A stretch of 64,000 bases of DNA from Bacteroidaceae bacterium (GCA_017428785.1 JAFRQD010000030.1:1-64000); one strand, 5' to 3'. Shown: positions 26,191 through 36,034, numbered from the stretch's first letter. Notes: generated from the letters alone by a model not told the origin. Numbers and translations: made by a program.

Positions 26191-27717
26191 CTACTTCTTA
26201 TAACATTCAAACATCTTTTCTACTGCGGTCTGCGGCATCTTCTTTGTAAAGAGGCTTACGAGCCACACGACAGGGAAGCCGCCCAACATGGCAATGGCTC
26301 CGCAGTTGATGGGGTTGATGGGATTGCCTGCCAGCATATTCACGACGGTGAGGCCTACGCCCCAAACAAAGCAAGCCCAGACGGCTGCAGGCGTGACGCC
26401 TTTCCAATAGAGACCCAACATGAAGGGAGCGAGGAACGCTCCAGCCAATGCGCCCCAAGAGATGCCCATGAGTTGGGCGATGAAGGTCGGGGGATTGAGC
26501 GCTATTAGCAGGGAGATGACAATGAAGAAGACGATGAGGACGCGCATGATGACTACCTTTCTGCGTTCTATCTTCTCGGCAATTGTGTCGTCGATAGTGC
26601 CTTCCTCCACTTCTCCCGGCAGGGATTTCTTGTCGCGATAGATGAGGTCGAGTGTCATCGTCGAGCTGGAGGTCAGCACCAACGAGGCGAGCGTTGACAT
26701 AGATGCCGAGAGCACAAGCAACACGACGAGGGCGATGAGGATGTTCGGCAGGGTGACAAGCATTGCAGGCACGATGGAGTCGAAGGCAATCTTGCCTGTT
26801 GCCTCGTTTATGACGGGCTCGTAGAGACGGCCGAAGCCTCCGAGGAAGTAGCAACCGCCGGCCACGATGAAGGCGAAGATGGTAGAGATGATTGTGCCAC
26901 GCTTTATGGCGCTCTCGTCGGTAATGGAGTAGAACTTGCCCACCATCTGCGGCAAGCCCATCGTGCCTAAAGAGGTAAGTATCACTACGCCCAGCAGTCC
27001 CCAGGGATCGGGGCCAAACCACGATGCAAAGCCGCCGTTCTGAGTCGGGTCGGCATCGGAGGGCAATTGAGACAGCTTATCGACTGCGGTCACCAATCCG
27101 CCTTGCGCATTCAGCACAGCCACAATGACGGCCACGATGCCGAAGAGCATGATGATGCCCTGAATGAAGTCGTTCATCGCCGTTGCCTTGTAGCCGCCTA
27201 TAATCACATAGACGGCAGTGAGGACGGACATGATGATGACGCAATACTCGTAGGGAATCTCGAAACCCATCTCAAAGAGGCGCGAGATGCCGCTATAGAC
27301 GCCGGCGGTATAGGGTATCAGGAAGACGAAAGCTATGACGGATGCCACCACTCGCAGCCCTTGGTCGGCAAAGCGGGTGCCGAAGAAGTCGGGCATTGTG
27401 CGGCTCTCGATGTGTTGTGTCATCAGCTTGGTGCGACGTCCTAAGAGAATCCACGCCAAAAGCGAACCGATGACGGCGTTGCCTATTCCTATCCAAGCAC
27501 TCGAGAGGCCGTACTTCCAGCCGAACTGTCCTGCATAGCCTACGAAGACGACTGCCGAGAAGTAACTTGTTCCAAAGGCAAATGCGGTGAGCCAGGGACC
27601 TACGGCTCGGCCACCTAAAACAAAGCCTTCCACACTACTGGCCTGTTTGCGGGAGTATATTCCCACGCCTACCATCACGACCAGAAAGATGATGGTCAGG
27701 AGAACCTTAATAAACAC
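26191..27717 (-). CDS. Sodium:solute symporter (SSS family)
   Basis: 508 residues with about 13 hydrophobic segments. The N-terminus MFIKVLLTIIFLVVMVGVGIYSR, the GGRAVGPWLTAFAFGTSYFSAVVFVGYAG block and the YNDFIQG-like AMNDFIQGIIM region match PutP-like SSS transporters. The start is GTG at 27717. Substrate is not readable from sequence; its position between a porin and two phenylacetate-CoA ligases suggests an aryl acid or related carboxylate. Confidence 0.88.
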   Translation of the reverse strand: MFIKVLLTIIFLVVMVGVGIYSRKQASSVEGFVLGGRAVGPWLTAFAFGTSYFSAVVFVGYAGQFGWKYGLSSAWIGIGNAVIGSLLAWILLGRRTKLMTQHIESRTMPDFFGTRFADQGLRVVASVIAFVFLIPYTAGVYSGISRLFEMGFEIPYEYCVIIMSVLTAVYVIIGGYKATAMNDFIQGIIMLFGIVAVIVAVLNAQGGLVTAVDKLSQLPSDADPTQNGGFASWFGPDPWGLLGVVILTSLGTMGLPQMVGKFYSITDESAIKRGTIISTIFAFIVAGGCYFLGGFGRLYEPVINEATGKIAFDSIVPAMLVTLPNILIALVVLLVLSASMSTLASLVLTSSSTMTLDLIYRDKKSLPGEVEEGTIDDTIAEKIERRKVVIMRVLIVFFIVISLLIALNPPTFIAQLMGISWGALAGAFLAPFMLGLYWKGVTPAAVWACFVWGVGLTVVNMLAGNPINPINCGAIAMLGGFPVVWLVSLFTKKMPQTAVEKMFECYKK

Positions 27718-27765
27718 GGTCTATATTTTTACTGTTTGACAATCTTTCTATTTGACAATCTCCGC

Positions 27766-27799
27766 CTCACCCTTTGGGGCGGGGAGATTGGGAGGGGAC
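27766..27799. repeat. Composite G/C-run palindrome at the porin stop
   Basis: On the minus strand, immediately after the porin stop, CCCCTCCCAATCTCCCC is followed by GCCCCAAAGGGTGAGGCGG. It is a gene-end member of the family that is found inside three reading frames elsewhere in the window. Confidence 0.65.
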
Positions 27800-28915
27800 T
27801 CAGTTGAACCTCACTTGCAGCTGGCACTGGATGCCATGATTGGCGCCGTGGATGAACTGGTTGTCGGCCGTATAGGCGCTCTTATATACATACTGCACCT
27901 GCAGGCGGCACTTCTTGTAGAACCAGTACTGCAGGCCTGCAATTGCTTTGTGCTGGTCCATGCCGAGGTCTGTATTGAAGTTGAAGAAGTCGTAAGAGCC
28001 CACGAACTCCACTTTGGGGGTGCCGAGGGGTACGGCTCCCGTCACGTATGCGCCCCAACTATGGGCGTCGCCATCCCATCCGTTCAGGTATTCGCCGTGA
28101 ACCTTGAAAGCCTTCGACTTGTAGTCTGCGCCTATTGTGCAGCGGTGGCGCTTGTAGTCCTGACCAATCGCGATAGTGGGATTATATAAAGATGTATTGA
28201 TGGCATGTCCTCTGCCGAGTTGTCCGGAGGCGACGACACTCAGACCCAAGACGGGCCGATACACAAAGCGTGTGATGATGTCCTTGAAGTTGTTGCCATC
28301 CTTCTTGTTGATGCCCTGACCGTTCAGGACGTCCAGTTCGTAGTGGTACTTGCCGTCGTTTGTCTCGCCATAGAGTGCAAGGCCGAGGTCACGGCCGTAC
28401 TGGACGCCCAGCAAAGGGTCGCTGCCGCAACCCGTAAGGAAGGTGACGGCCTCGCTATACACGTCGATGGCCTCCATTGCGGTGGGGGAAAGGGGGTTCT
28501 CGAGCGAGAGACCGTTCTTGAACTGGCCGAAGCGAACGGTCAGCGCCTTGTTCCTGGTGAGGCGATAGTCTGTGTAGTACTCCTGAACGACGCTCGAGAA
28601 GTCGTGCATGAAGAGGAACGACCAGCGGTCGGTTATCTTGGCTTCTGCCCAGAAGAGGACGCGCTTGAGGTCGAAAGTGTTTTTGTTCTGGCCGCCCTGA
28701 TGGGAATAGGTGTATCCCGCCTGGGCGTAGCCGTGGAGGACGATGCGGTTCGAAAGGTCTTGGAACCATTTCTTGTCGGTGATGCCTTTCAATTCAAACC
28801 GGCCATGCTTGTCCGTGTTGAAGTAGATGGAGTCGGATTGCCCCATCGCTGCTGTGCTGCTGAAGATAGCCAGCGACACAGCCAGCGTCGTCTTGATGAA
28901 AAATGTTTTTCTCAT
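27800..28915 (-). CDS. OprO/OprP-type outer-membrane porin
   Basis: 371 residues from the ATG at 28915 with signal peptide MRKTFFIKTTLAVSLAIFSSTAAMGQ. The mature part is a porin barrel (FELKGITDKKWFQDLSNRIVLHGYAQAGY, VLFWAEAKITDRWSFLFMHDFSS, LTRNKALTVRFGQFKNGLSLENP) ending in QCQLQVRFN. Such proteins pass anions or small solutes across the outer membrane. It is 82 bp upstream of the symporter, making a two-membrane uptake route. An in-frame ATG at 29005 gives no signal peptide. Confidence 0.8.
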   Translation of the reverse strand: MRKTFFIKTTLAVSLAIFSSTAAMGQSDSIYFNTDKHGRFELKGITDKKWFQDLSNRIVLHGYAQAGYTYSHQGGQNKNTFDLKRVLFWAEAKITDRWSFLFMHDFSSVVQEYYTDYRLTRNKALTVRFGQFKNGLSLENPLSPTAMEAIDVYSEAVTFLTGCGSDPLLGVQYGRDLGLALYGETNDGKYHYELDVLNGQGINKKDGNNFKDIITRFVYRPVLGLSVVASGQLGRGHAINTSLYNPTIAIGQDYKRHRCTIGADYKSKAFKVHGEYLNGWDGDAHSWGAYVTGAVPLGTPKVEFVGSYDFFNFNTDLGMDQHKAIAGLQYWFYKKCRLQVQYVYKSAYTADNQFIHGANHGIQCQLQVRFN

Positions 28916-29019
28916 TGTTTTGAAAGTTTTATTATTACTATGGTTATACCTGATAATTTCCTTTGTGTGTTGAGCCCTCTCGGTAACTGCCTGATACAGA
29001 GCCACGTGCAGTCAGCCAA

Positions 29020-29107
29020 AACGCCGCCTGCGGGGATTGCCAACGCCGCACGCGGGGATGGGCATCGCCGCACGCGGGGATTGCAATCGCCGCACGCGGC
29101 GTTTGCG
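29020..29107. repeat. 22-bp dyad array D (CCGC-GCGG units)
   Basis: Four contiguous 22-bp units start at 29020, 29042, 29064 and 29086, cores CCGCCTGCGG and CCGCACGCGG, alternating AAC/ATC leaders. A short CCCCCCTGCTGGGGGG palindrome follows at 29108-29124. It sits between the clcA and porin genes, both leftward. Confidence 0.93.
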
Positions 29108-29197
29108 CCCCCCTGCTGGGGGGATTTCTGCTTCCTGCAAAATTATGGTCCGAGCGCTCATTCTGATGCTGGTTTTATGATGTTCTGCGATGTGTTT

Positions 29198-30985
29198 TCA
29201 GTCGTTCGAGAAGTCGGCGAGCATTTGGCGATAGACGGAGAAGACGGTGCTCTTGCGGATGAAGCCCACGAAGAGGCCTTCGTCGTCGACCACGGGGAGC
29301 GTCCAGGCGCCGGTCCTGTCGAACACGCCCACCACCACGTCCATCGTATCGTTCACGGAGAGAAGGGCTTCGGGCTGCTTCATGAGTCCGGAGACGGCGA
29401 AGTCCCTGTAGAGTTCGGTGCGGAAGACGAGGTGGCGTATGTCGTCCAGATAGACGGCTCCCACGAACTGCATCTGCTTGTTGACGACGGGGAAGACGTG
29501 GTTCTTGCTGTTCGAGACTTGTGTGGCCACATCGCCCAGGTTCATGTCCGGGTAGAGGACTTGGTCGTAATGCTGTATGACGCTGTCCATACTCATCAGG
29601 GTGAGGATGGATTTGTCTGTATGGTGGGTGAGGAGCTCGCCTCGCTGTGCAAGCCTCATCGCATAGATGCTGTGGGGTTCGAAGTACTTGATGGTGAGGT
29701 AGGAGCATGTGGCCACTATCATCAGGGGCATGAAGAGGGCATAGCCTCCCGTCAGTTCGGCAATGAGGAAGATGCCTGTGAGGGGCGCGTGCATCACGCC
29801 GCTCATCAGTCCGCACATGCCAAGCATGGCGAAGTTCCTTTCCGGAATGTCGATGCCCAGCACGTCGTACATATTCCAAAGCCGGCAGAAGATGAATCCG
29901 CAGATGCAGCCCAGGAACAGGCTGGGTGCGAAGATACCGCCACAGCCGCCGCCGCCGTTGGTCGCCGTTGAGGCAAAGACCTTGAAGACCACAATGAGAA
30001 AGAGATAGACGAGCAAGTGGTTAGAGCCGTAGAAGAGCGAACGGTCCATCGCCGTGTCCCAGTCGCTCTGTCCGTTGCCGTTGAGCAAGAGGGTGATGAG
30101 GTCGTAGCCTTCGCCGTAGAGCGAGGGGAAGAGGTAGATGAGCAGGCTCAGCATGGCGGCTCCCAGGAGGAACTTCCTGTAGCGGCCTTTCAGACGGCGG
30201 AAGATGCCCTCCAGGAAGTTCATGGTCCGCGTGAAGTAGAGCGCCACCAGTCCGCAGACAATGCCGAGGGCCAGATAGGCGGGGATGCGATTGACCGTAA
30301 AGGCGTCCTGCAGGTGGAACTCGAAGATGGGATTGGTGCCTGAAACGGCGAAGGTGAGTCCGGCAGCCGTAACGCTCGTCACAAGCAAGGGCAGAAGGCT
30401 GGTCATCGTCAGGTCTATCATCAGCACCTCAAGGACAAAGACCAGTCCTGCGATGGGTGCCTTGAAGATGCCAGCCACGGCTCCGGCGGCACCGCAGCCC
30501 ACAAGAAGCATCATGTACTTGTTGGAGAGTCGGCAAAGCTGGCCGAGGCTGCTGCCTATCGCACTGCCAGTCAGGACAATGGGCGCCTCGGCTCCCACAC
30601 TACCGCCAAAGCCGATGGTGATGGCAGAGGCGGCCACAGACGTCCATGTGTTGTGCGGCTTAATGCGGCTCTGCTTGCGGGCGATGGCGAAGAGAATCTT
30701 GGTGACGCCGTGGCCGATGTCGTCCCTCACCACATACTTGATGAAGAGCATCGTCAGCCAAATGCCGACAACGGGATAGACGAGGTAGAGCCAGTTGGCA
30801 CCGGTCTCGACGAACTCATGCGTCAGCAAGTCCTCTATCTGCCCGATAAGCCACTTCAGGAGCAAGCCCGCACAAGCAGTGAAGATACCGACCAGGAAAC
30901 TGATGAGCAGCACGAAGTTGTTGTCGGAGAAGTGTCTGCGACGCCAACGGATAAGCCACGCTATGAAGTTCCTCGCATTTACCAT
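29198..30985 (-). CDS. clcA: ClC-type chloride channel/antiporter with CBS domains
   Basis: 595 residues. About ten membrane segments carry the ClC signature pieces: GSVGAEAPIVLTG (GxxGxE filter), GCGAAGAVAGIFKAPIAGLVFVLE and GGGGCGGIFAPSLFLG. Residues about 450-595 contain two CBS domains (ALILTLMSMDSVIQH... and LMKQPEALLSVNDTMDVVV... ) that usually bind adenosine ligands and regulate gating. The neighbouring tsaC on the same strand is the common Bacteroidales arrangement. Confidence 0.92.
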   Translation of the reverse strand: MVNARNFIAWLIRWRRRHFSDNNFVLLISFLVGIFTACAGLLLKWLIGQIEDLLTHEFVETGANWLYLVYPVVGIWLTMLFIKYVVRDDIGHGVTKILFAIARKQSRIKPHNTWTSVAASAITIGFGGSVGAEAPIVLTGSAIGSSLGQLCRLSNKYMMLLVGCGAAGAVAGIFKAPIAGLVFVLEVLMIDLTMTSLLPLLVTSVTAAGLTFAVSGTNPIFEFHLQDAFTVNRIPAYLALGIVCGLVALYFTRTMNFLEGIFRRLKGRYRKFLLGAAMLSLLIYLFPSLYGEGYDLITLLLNGNGQSDWDTAMDRSLFYGSNHLLVYLFLIVVFKVFASTATNGGGGCGGIFAPSLFLGCICGFIFCRLWNMYDVLGIDIPERNFAMLGMCGLMSGVMHAPLTGIFLIAELTGGYALFMPLMIVATCSYLTIKYFEPHSIYAMRLAQRGELLTHHTDKSILTLMSMDSVIQHYDQVLYPDMNLGDVATQVSNSKNHVFPVVNKQMQFVGAVYLDDIRHLVFRTELYRDFAVSGLMKQPEALLSVNDTMDVVVGVFDRTGAWTLPVVDDEGLFVGFIRKSTVFSVYRQMLADFSND

Positions 30986-31004
30986 TCAATCATTTTCCAT
31001 TTAT

Positions 31005-31058
31005 TCTCCCTAAAGGGGGTTCTTCGGCTGTCGCCTCAGGCGCAGGCGGAGAGGGGGT
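31005..31058. repeat. Composite G/C-run palindrome between clcA and tsaC
   Basis: CTCCCTAAAGGGGG, then TCGCCTCAGGCG and GGCGGAGAGGGGG. It is a degenerate member of the gene-end palindrome family and starts right at the tsaC stop. Confidence 0.55.
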
Positions 31059-31637
31059 CTATTTCCTTATTATTTGTATGCGGCCGTCAAGGCTCAGCTT
31101 GATGATTTGGCTGGGCTTCGACTTGCTGGCATCGTTCTGGCGGGACTGCATGATGTAGTCCACGCCCTGCTTTATCTCGTCTGTTATCTCATTGAAACAC
31201 GCCGGGGAAGGCTCGCCGCTGATGTTGGCGCTTGTGCTCACGATGGCCTTCTGGAAGCGATAGCAAAGCTCGTGGCTGATGGCTTCCTTGGTGACACGAA
31301 GTCCGATGCTGCCGTCCTCGGCAATGAGGCTCGGCGCAAGACCGGTGGCGCCGTCGAGGATGAGGGTGAGCGGCTTCTCGGCAAACTCCACGAGGTCCCA
31401 AGCCACATCCGGCACGCGCCGAAGGTATCGCTGCATCCTGTCGGCACTATCCACCAGGCAAATCATCGCCTTGCTGTCCTCACGCCTTTTGAGTTGGAAT
31501 ATGCGGCGAACCGCCTCCTCGTTGCTCGCATCACATCCGATTCCCCAAATCGTGTCCGTAGGATAAAGGATGAGCCCGCCCTGCCTCAACGTCTGCACAG
31601 CAGTCTGTATGTCTTCTGCTATTTGTTTCTGCGTCAT
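31059..31637 (-). CDS. tsaC: Threonylcarbamoyl-AMP synthase (TsaC/Sua5/YrdC)
   Basis: 192 residues, the short TsaC form. The YrdC fold motifs LRQGGLILYPTDTIWGIGCDA, LKRREDSKAMICLV and IVSTSANISGEPSP are visible. It makes threonylcarbamoyl-AMP from threonine, bicarbonate and ATP for the t6A modification of ANN-decoding tRNAs. Promoter-like TATCTTTG lies just upstream. Confidence 0.93.
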   Translation of the reverse strand: MTQKQIAEDIQTAVQTLRQGGLILYPTDTIWGIGCDASNEEAVRRIFQLKRREDSKAMICLVDSADRMQRYLRRVPDVAWDLVEFAEKPLTLILDGATGLAPSLIAEDGSIGLRVTKEAISHELCYRFQKAIVSTSANISGEPSPACFNEITDEIKQGVDYIMQSRQNDASKSKPSQIIKLSLDGRIQIIRK

Positions 31638-31660
31638 GTGTCTCTTTTAAATCCGCGCCA

Positions 31661-31668
31661 CAAAGATA
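31661..31668 (-). promoter_or_regulatory. -7 box for tsaC-clcA
   Basis: TATCTTTG on the minus strand, 24 nt upstream of the tsaC start. Confidence 0.6.
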
Positions 31669-31785
31669 CATCTTTTTTAATGAATACAGCCAGATAAGGA
31701 CACATTTATTGAATAAAAGTGAAGAAAAGCAGGAAGGAAGAAACGAATTATCTGCAAGAGTGATGCACATTCCACAAAAACTTTA

Positions 31786-31793
31786 TACCTTTG
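31786..31793 (+). promoter_or_regulatory. -7 box for the serine dehydratase gene
   Basis: TACCTTTG, 28 nt upstream of the ATG at 31821. Confidence 0.65.
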
Positions 31794-31820
31794 CCCACAG
31801 ATAACAACAAACAGACAAGC

Positions 31821-33014
31821 ATGGAATCACTACGTCATCTTTTCAGAATAGGTATCGGCCCGTCCAGCAGTCACACGATGGGGCCGCAGTCGGCTGCAAA
31901 AATGTATGTAAAGCGGCATCCCGAGGCCACGAAGTTCGATGTCGTCCTCTATGGCTCGCTGGCAGCGACAGGCAAAGGACACATGACCGACGTTGCCATC
32001 CTTCGCGTCTTGGAGGAGCAAGGCTCGGCAGTCATCCATTGGGAGCCGCAGACACGCCTGCCCTTCCATCCCAATGCTATGCGCTTTGCCGTCCAAGAGG
32101 CTGATGGCAGCCTGAGCGACGAATGGGTGGTATATAGTATCGGTGGCGGAGCACTCTCCGAAGGCCCCAACGACACGGTGGAATACAAGCATGTCTATCC
32201 GCTGACCACGATGGACGACATCATGCATTGGTGCAACGAGACGGGATGCTCTCTCTGGGAATATGTCGAACGGAACGAAGGTCCTGAGATATGGGACTAT
32301 CTTGGGAAAGTGTGGCAGGTGATGTGCGAGAGCGTGGAGCGAGGCATCAACCACGAAGGCGTATTGCCAGGTCCGCTGGGTCTGCAGCGTAAGGCTCCCA
32401 TCTACTATACGAAAGCAAAGGGCTACAAGGCCAACCTGCAGAGCTCAGGACTTGTCTATGCCTACGCGCTGGCCGTCAGCGAAGAGAATGCTTCGGGCGG
32501 CGTCATCGCCACAGCACCAACCTGCGGCTCGTGCGGCGTGCTGCCTGCTGTGCTCTACCATCTGGGGCACAACCACGCCTTTTCCGATGAACGCATCTTG
32601 CATGCGCTGGCCACTGCGGGGCTTATCGGTAATCTGGCAAAGCACAATGCCAGCATCTCCGGTGCTGATGTAGGCTGTCAGGGCGAGGTGGGCGTAGCCA
32701 GCGCTATGGCCGCCGCCGCTGCCTGTCAGTTGTTCGGGGGCAGCGTGAATCAAATCGAGTATGCCGCCGAGATGGGACTCGAGCACCACTTGGGCATGAC
32801 ATGCGACCCTGTCTGTGGTCTCGTGCAGATTCCCTGCATCGAGCGCAACGCCTTTGCTGCTGCACGAGCTCTGGATGCCAACTTCTATGCCTCCCTCTCC
32901 GACGGACGTCACCGTGTCTCCTTCGACCGCGTCCTGCGTGTCATGAAACAAACAGGCCACGACCTTCCCTCGCTCTACAAAGAGACATCAGAGGGAGGAT
33001 TGGCTAAGTTGTAA
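31821..33014 (+). CDS. sdaA: L-serine dehydratase, iron-sulfur, single chain
   Basis: 397 residues from the ATG at 31821 (MESLRHLFRIGIGPSSSHTMGP). The N-terminal beta domain carries GPSSSHTMGP; the C-terminal alpha domain has TAPTCGSCGVLPAVLYH and MTCDPVCGLVQIPCIERNA, whose cysteines hold the catalytic [4Fe-4S] cluster. It deaminates L-serine to pyruvate and is oxygen-sensitive, fitting an anaerobe. It stands alone between leftward tsaC and leftward prfC. Confidence 0.93.
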   Translation: MESLRHLFRIGIGPSSSHTMGPQSAAKMYVKRHPEATKFDVVLYGSLAATGKGHMTDVAILRVLEEQGSAVIHWEPQTRLPFHPNAMRFAVQEADGSLSDEWVVYSIGGGALSEGPNDTVEYKHVYPLTTMDDIMHWCNETGCSLWEYVERNEGPEIWDYLGKVWQVMCESVERGINHEGVLPGPLGLQRKAPIYYTKAKGYKANLQSSGLVYAYALAVSEENASGGVIATAPTCGSCGVLPAVLYHLGHNHAFSDERILHALATAGLIGNLAKHNASISGADVGCQGEVGVASAMAAAAACQLFGGSVNQIEYAAEMGLEHHLGMTCDPVCGLVQIPCIERNAFAAARALDANFYASLSDGRHRVSFDRVLRVMKQTGHDLPSLYKETSEGGLAKL

Positions 33015-33025
33015 AGTTTCCCGCC

Positions 33026-34624
33026 TTAGAACTCGCTGGTGAAGTGGAAGCGGATGTGCTCGAAGTCTTGCTGGGCCATTTGCAGGACGTAGCCTGAGTC
33101 GGCGAGGAAGACGTCGCGGCCTTCGCGGTCTCGGGCCATATACTGGTGCTTGCGCTTCTTGAAGGCATCGAGTTCGGCTTCGTAGCCCGGCATGGCTTCC
33201 ACCCAGCAGGCTTTGTAGAGGCTGACAGGTTCCCAGCGGCACTTGGCGCCATATTCATTTTCGAGGCGATACTGGATGACTTCGAACTGCAACTGCCCAA
33301 CGGTGCCGATGACTTTGCGATTGTTGAACTGGTTGATGAAGAGCTGTGCTACGCCTTCGTCCATAAGCTGGTTGATGCCTTTCTCCAGCTGCTTGGTCTT
33401 CATGGGGTCGGCATTCTCGATGTACTTGAACATCTCGGGCGAGAAGGACGGCAAGCCGCGATAGTGCAGCAGCTCGCCTTCCGTCAGGGTGTCGCCAATC
33501 TTGAAGATGCCGTTATCGGGCAAGCCAACAATGTCGCCCGGCCAAGCCTCGTCGATGGTCTCCTTGCGCTGCGCCATGAATTGCGTGGGACTGGAGAAAC
33601 GGAGCGTCTTGCCTTGACGGACATGAAGATAAGGTGCGTTGCGGACGAACTTGCCGGAGCAGACTTTGCAGAAAGCGATGCAGGAGCGATGGTTCGGGTC
33701 GATGTTGGCCGTTATCTTGAAGATGAAGCCGGTGAACTTGGGTTCGTCGGGCGTGACGGTTCGCTCCTCGGCTTTTGTCGGACGCGGACAAGGGGCAATC
33801 TGAACGAAGCAGTCGAGCAGTTCCTGTACGCCGAAGTTGTTCAAGGCTGAGCCAAAGAAGACAGGGGCCACATCTGCATCAAGATAGGTCTGCACATCGA
33901 ACTCGGGATAAACACCATCAACGAGTTCGAGGTCCTCGCGAAGCTTGGCTGCATCGCGCTCCCCAACCCGCTCGTCGAGTTCCTGACTGTTGATGTCAAC
34001 CTCCACCTTCTCCGTCACTTTCTGCTTGTCGGGCGTAAAGAGGTTGAGGTTCTGTTCGTAGATGTTATAGACGCCCTTAAACTTGGCGCCCTGATTGATG
34101 GGCCAAGAGAGAGGACGCACGCTGATTTGCAGCTCTTCCTCCAGTTCGTCGAGCAGGTCGAAGGGGTCTTTGCCCTCGCGGTCCATCTTGTTGATGAAGA
34201 TGATGACGGGCGTCTTCCTCATGCGGCAGACTTCCATCAGCTTGCGCGTCTGAGCCTCGACACCTTTCGCGCTATCGACCACGATGATGGCGCTATCGAC
34301 GGCCGTAAGGGTGCGGAACGTGTCCTCAGCAAAGTCCTGATGGCCCGGCGTGTCGAGGATGTTGACCTTGTATGCCGTGCCCTCGGCTTCTCCCGAGGGA
34401 GTATAGTCGAACTCCATTACGGAGGTTGTTACCGAGATGCCGCGTTGCTTCTCGATTTCCATCCAGTCGCTGGTGGCTGTCTTGCGTATCTTGTTGCTCT
34501 TCACGGCACCAGCCACCTGAATCTGTCCACCGAAGAGGAGCAGTTTCTCGGTCAGCGTTGTCTTGCCGGCATCGGGGTGCGAGATGATGGCAAAGGTGCG
34601 ACGACGCGTTATTTCATTTTCCAT
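33026..34624 (-). CDS. prfC: Peptide chain release factor 3
   Basis: 532 residues. G-domain motifs [27 protein letters not shown] and [12 protein letters not shown], the RF3 signature [10 protein letters not shown]-like [17 protein letters not shown], and domain III ending [22 protein letters not shown]. It recycles RF1/RF2 after termination using GTP. It lies 15 bp downstream of the DUF4924 gene, so it is co-transcribed with it and the LysE-type exporter. Confidence 0.95.
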   Translation of the reverse strand: MENEITRRRTFAIISHPDAGKTTLTEKLLLFGGQIQVAGAVKSNKIRKTATSDWMEIEKQRGISVTTSVMEFDYTPSGEAEGTAYKVNILDTPGHQDFAEDTFRTLTAVDSAIIVVDSAKGVEAQTRKLMEVCRMRKTPVIIFINKMDREGKDPFDLLDELEEELQISVRPLSWPINQGAKFKGVYNIYEQNLNLFTPDKQKVTEKVEVDINSQELDERVGERDAAKLREDLELVDGVYPEFDVQTYLDADVAPVFFGSALNNFGVQELLDCFVQIAPCPRPTKAEERTVTPDEPKFTGFIFKITANIDPNHRSCIAFCKVCSGKFVRNAPYLHVRQGKTLRFSSPTQFMAQRKETIDEAWPGDIVGLPDNGIFKIGDTLTEGELLHYRGLPSFSPEMFKYIENADPMKTKQLEKGINQLMDEGVAQLFINQFNNRKVIGTVGQLQFEVIQYRLENEYGAKCRWEPVSLYKACWVEAMPGYEAELDAFKKRKHQYMARDREGRDVFLADSGYVLQMAQQDFEHIRFHFTSEF

Positions 34625-34639
34625 TTAAAATGTTACCAT

Positions 34640-35158
34640 TTACGATTTATTACTTTCTTCACCGAGACGGAGGAGTTCGCTGATGGGCTTTAGGGCATTC
34701 AACGTTCCTGCGGAGAGTTCTTTGCCCTGCATGCGGAGCAAGGTTGCGCCGTAGAGGGCATCGATGCAGTTCTCCATCTCGTGCTTCTCCTTGTTGTTGC
34801 CTTGGGCACGAAGAGCCACGATGTGAGGCAACGCCTTGTAGTAGGCCGCTCTATACTCCTGCTCGTCCGAGTCGGCGAGGAGTTCCTGGTGATGGTCTTC
34901 GAGGAGTTCGAGGGTGTTCTGCACCACCTGAACATGTCCCGAGGCTTCCTTGCCCTCTTCCTTCATCATGCGTGCAAGGGACTCGTACCATTCCCTGGCC
35001 TCCTTCATCTGCGCCTCGTCGTATCCGAAGCGCGGCAGATACTCGGTGGCGATGCGCTCGGCATCAAGGCCGTAGGCACGAATCAAGTCCTCCACCTGAT
35101 ACATATATATAAGGTAGGCGCTGACGCTTTGGCTTCTGAGTTTCTGGGCTATATACAC
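34640..35158 (-). CDS. DUF4924 family protein
   Basis: 172 residues from a GTG start at 35158 (MYIAQKLRSQSVSAYLIYMYQVEDLIRA), an opening typical of DUF4924 in Bacteroidota. The rest is helical (LEDHHQELLADSDEQEYRAAYYKALPHIV). Function unknown. It is soluble, without signal or membrane segments, and is wedged between lysE-type and prfC genes. Confidence 0.8.
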   Translation of the reverse strand: MYIAQKLRSQSVSAYLIYMYQVEDLIRAYGLDAERIATEYLPRFGYDEAQMKEAREWYESLARMMKEEGKEASGHVQVVQNTLELLEDHHQELLADSDEQEYRAAYYKALPHIVALRAQGNNKEKHEMENCIDALYGATLLRMQGKELSAGTLNALKPISELLRLGEESNKS

Positions 35159-35194
35159 CTTGTTTATTTACTATTTAATCATTTACCATTTATT

Positions 35195-35220
35195 TCCCCC
35201 TTAAGGGGGCTAGGGGGTCC
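35195..35220. repeat. Composite G/C-run palindrome at the lysE-type stop
   Basis: CCCCCTTAAGGGGG followed by CTAGGGGG, ending at the exporter's stop codon (35221). Gene-end member of the palindrome family. Confidence 0.65.
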
Positions 35221-35868
35221 TTACCTGAACAGCGTATAGAAGAGACCTACGACAGATGCCACCATGACCAAGAGGCCGAGCAGTCGGTTGAGGAGGCTGA
35301 TGGTGCTCATGTCGAAGCGCGAGCCCAGGCGGTTGAGGGCTGTCGTGAGGCAGAGCCACCAGACGATTGCGCCACTCAGCACGCCCACATACCCGATGGC
35401 CTGCTCTATAGGATGGTCGGGCACAACGAAGCCGACACGGGCGAAGAGCGCCAGGAAGAGGAAGACGATGAGCGGATTGCTGACCGTGATGGCAAAGCCC
35501 GTGAAGGCATTGTGCCAGAGCGTTCCGCGATTGCCGCTCGGCTTGTGCGGCTCGGCAGGTTTGGTGTAGTAGGTGTATGCACCGAAGAAAAAGAGCAGGA
35601 TGCTGCCAAGCACTTTTATGTAGAGAATCGTGGTGGGCCGCTCGATGAAGTCCATCACGAAGCTCATGCCCAGACCGGTTATCACAGCATAGATGAGGTC
35701 GCTCAGTGCAGCCCCGCATCCTGTGGCAAAGCCATACCAGCGTCCCTTGTTGAAGGTACGCTGCACGGTCAGCACCCCGACGGGACCCATCGGCGCACTT
35801 GCCACTATTCCCACTACCATCCCTCGCACCACAAGGTCAATAGCGTTGACAGAGTCAATCCACAACAA
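35221..35868 (-). CDS. LysE/RhtB-type amino-acid exporter
   Basis: 215 residues with six hydrophobic segments. The diagnostic first helix contains VGIVASAPMGPVGVLTVQRTFNKGRWYGFATGCGAALSDLIYA, the LysE family glycine/proline pattern. Substrates in this family are amino acids or derivatives; here unknown. First gene of the leftward unit lysE-DUF4924-prfC, with a TACCTTTG box at 35921-35928. Confidence 0.87.
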   Translation of the reverse strand: MLWIDSVNAIDLVVRGMVVGIVASAPMGPVGVLTVQRTFNKGRWYGFATGCGAALSDLIYAVITGLGMSFVMDFIERPTTILYIKVLGSILLFFFGAYTYYTKPAEPHKPSGNRGTLWHNAFTGFAITVSNPLIVFLFLALFARVGFVVPDHPIEQAIGYVGVLSGAIVWWLCLTTALNRLGSRFDMSTISLLNRLLGLLVMVASVVGLFYTLFR

Positions 35869-35920
35869 ACCTAATTACGATTTAACGGTTTACTATTTGC
35901 TTTCTACTATTTTGCGGGTG

Positions 35921-35928
35921 CAAAGGTA
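35921..35928 (-). promoter_or_regulatory. -7 box for the lysE-DUF4924-prfC unit
   Basis: TACCTTTG on the minus strand, 53 nt upstream of the exporter start. Confidence 0.55.
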
Positions 35929-35937
35929 CGAAAAAAA

Positions 35938-36026
35938 GTGAAAAGGTGAAAAGGTGAAAAGGTGAAAAGGTGAAAGAATTAAGGAATAAGGAATAATTTT
36001 CAATGTTCAATGTTCAATGTTCAATT
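35938..36026. repeat. Micro-repeats upstream of glucokinase
   Basis: 8-bp GTGAAAAG repeated about 4.5 times (35938-35976), then 7-bp TTCAATG repeated four times (35999-36026). Slippage-prone; the second tract abuts the -7 box at 36035. Confidence 0.85.
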
Positions 36027-36034
36027 ATTTTTCC

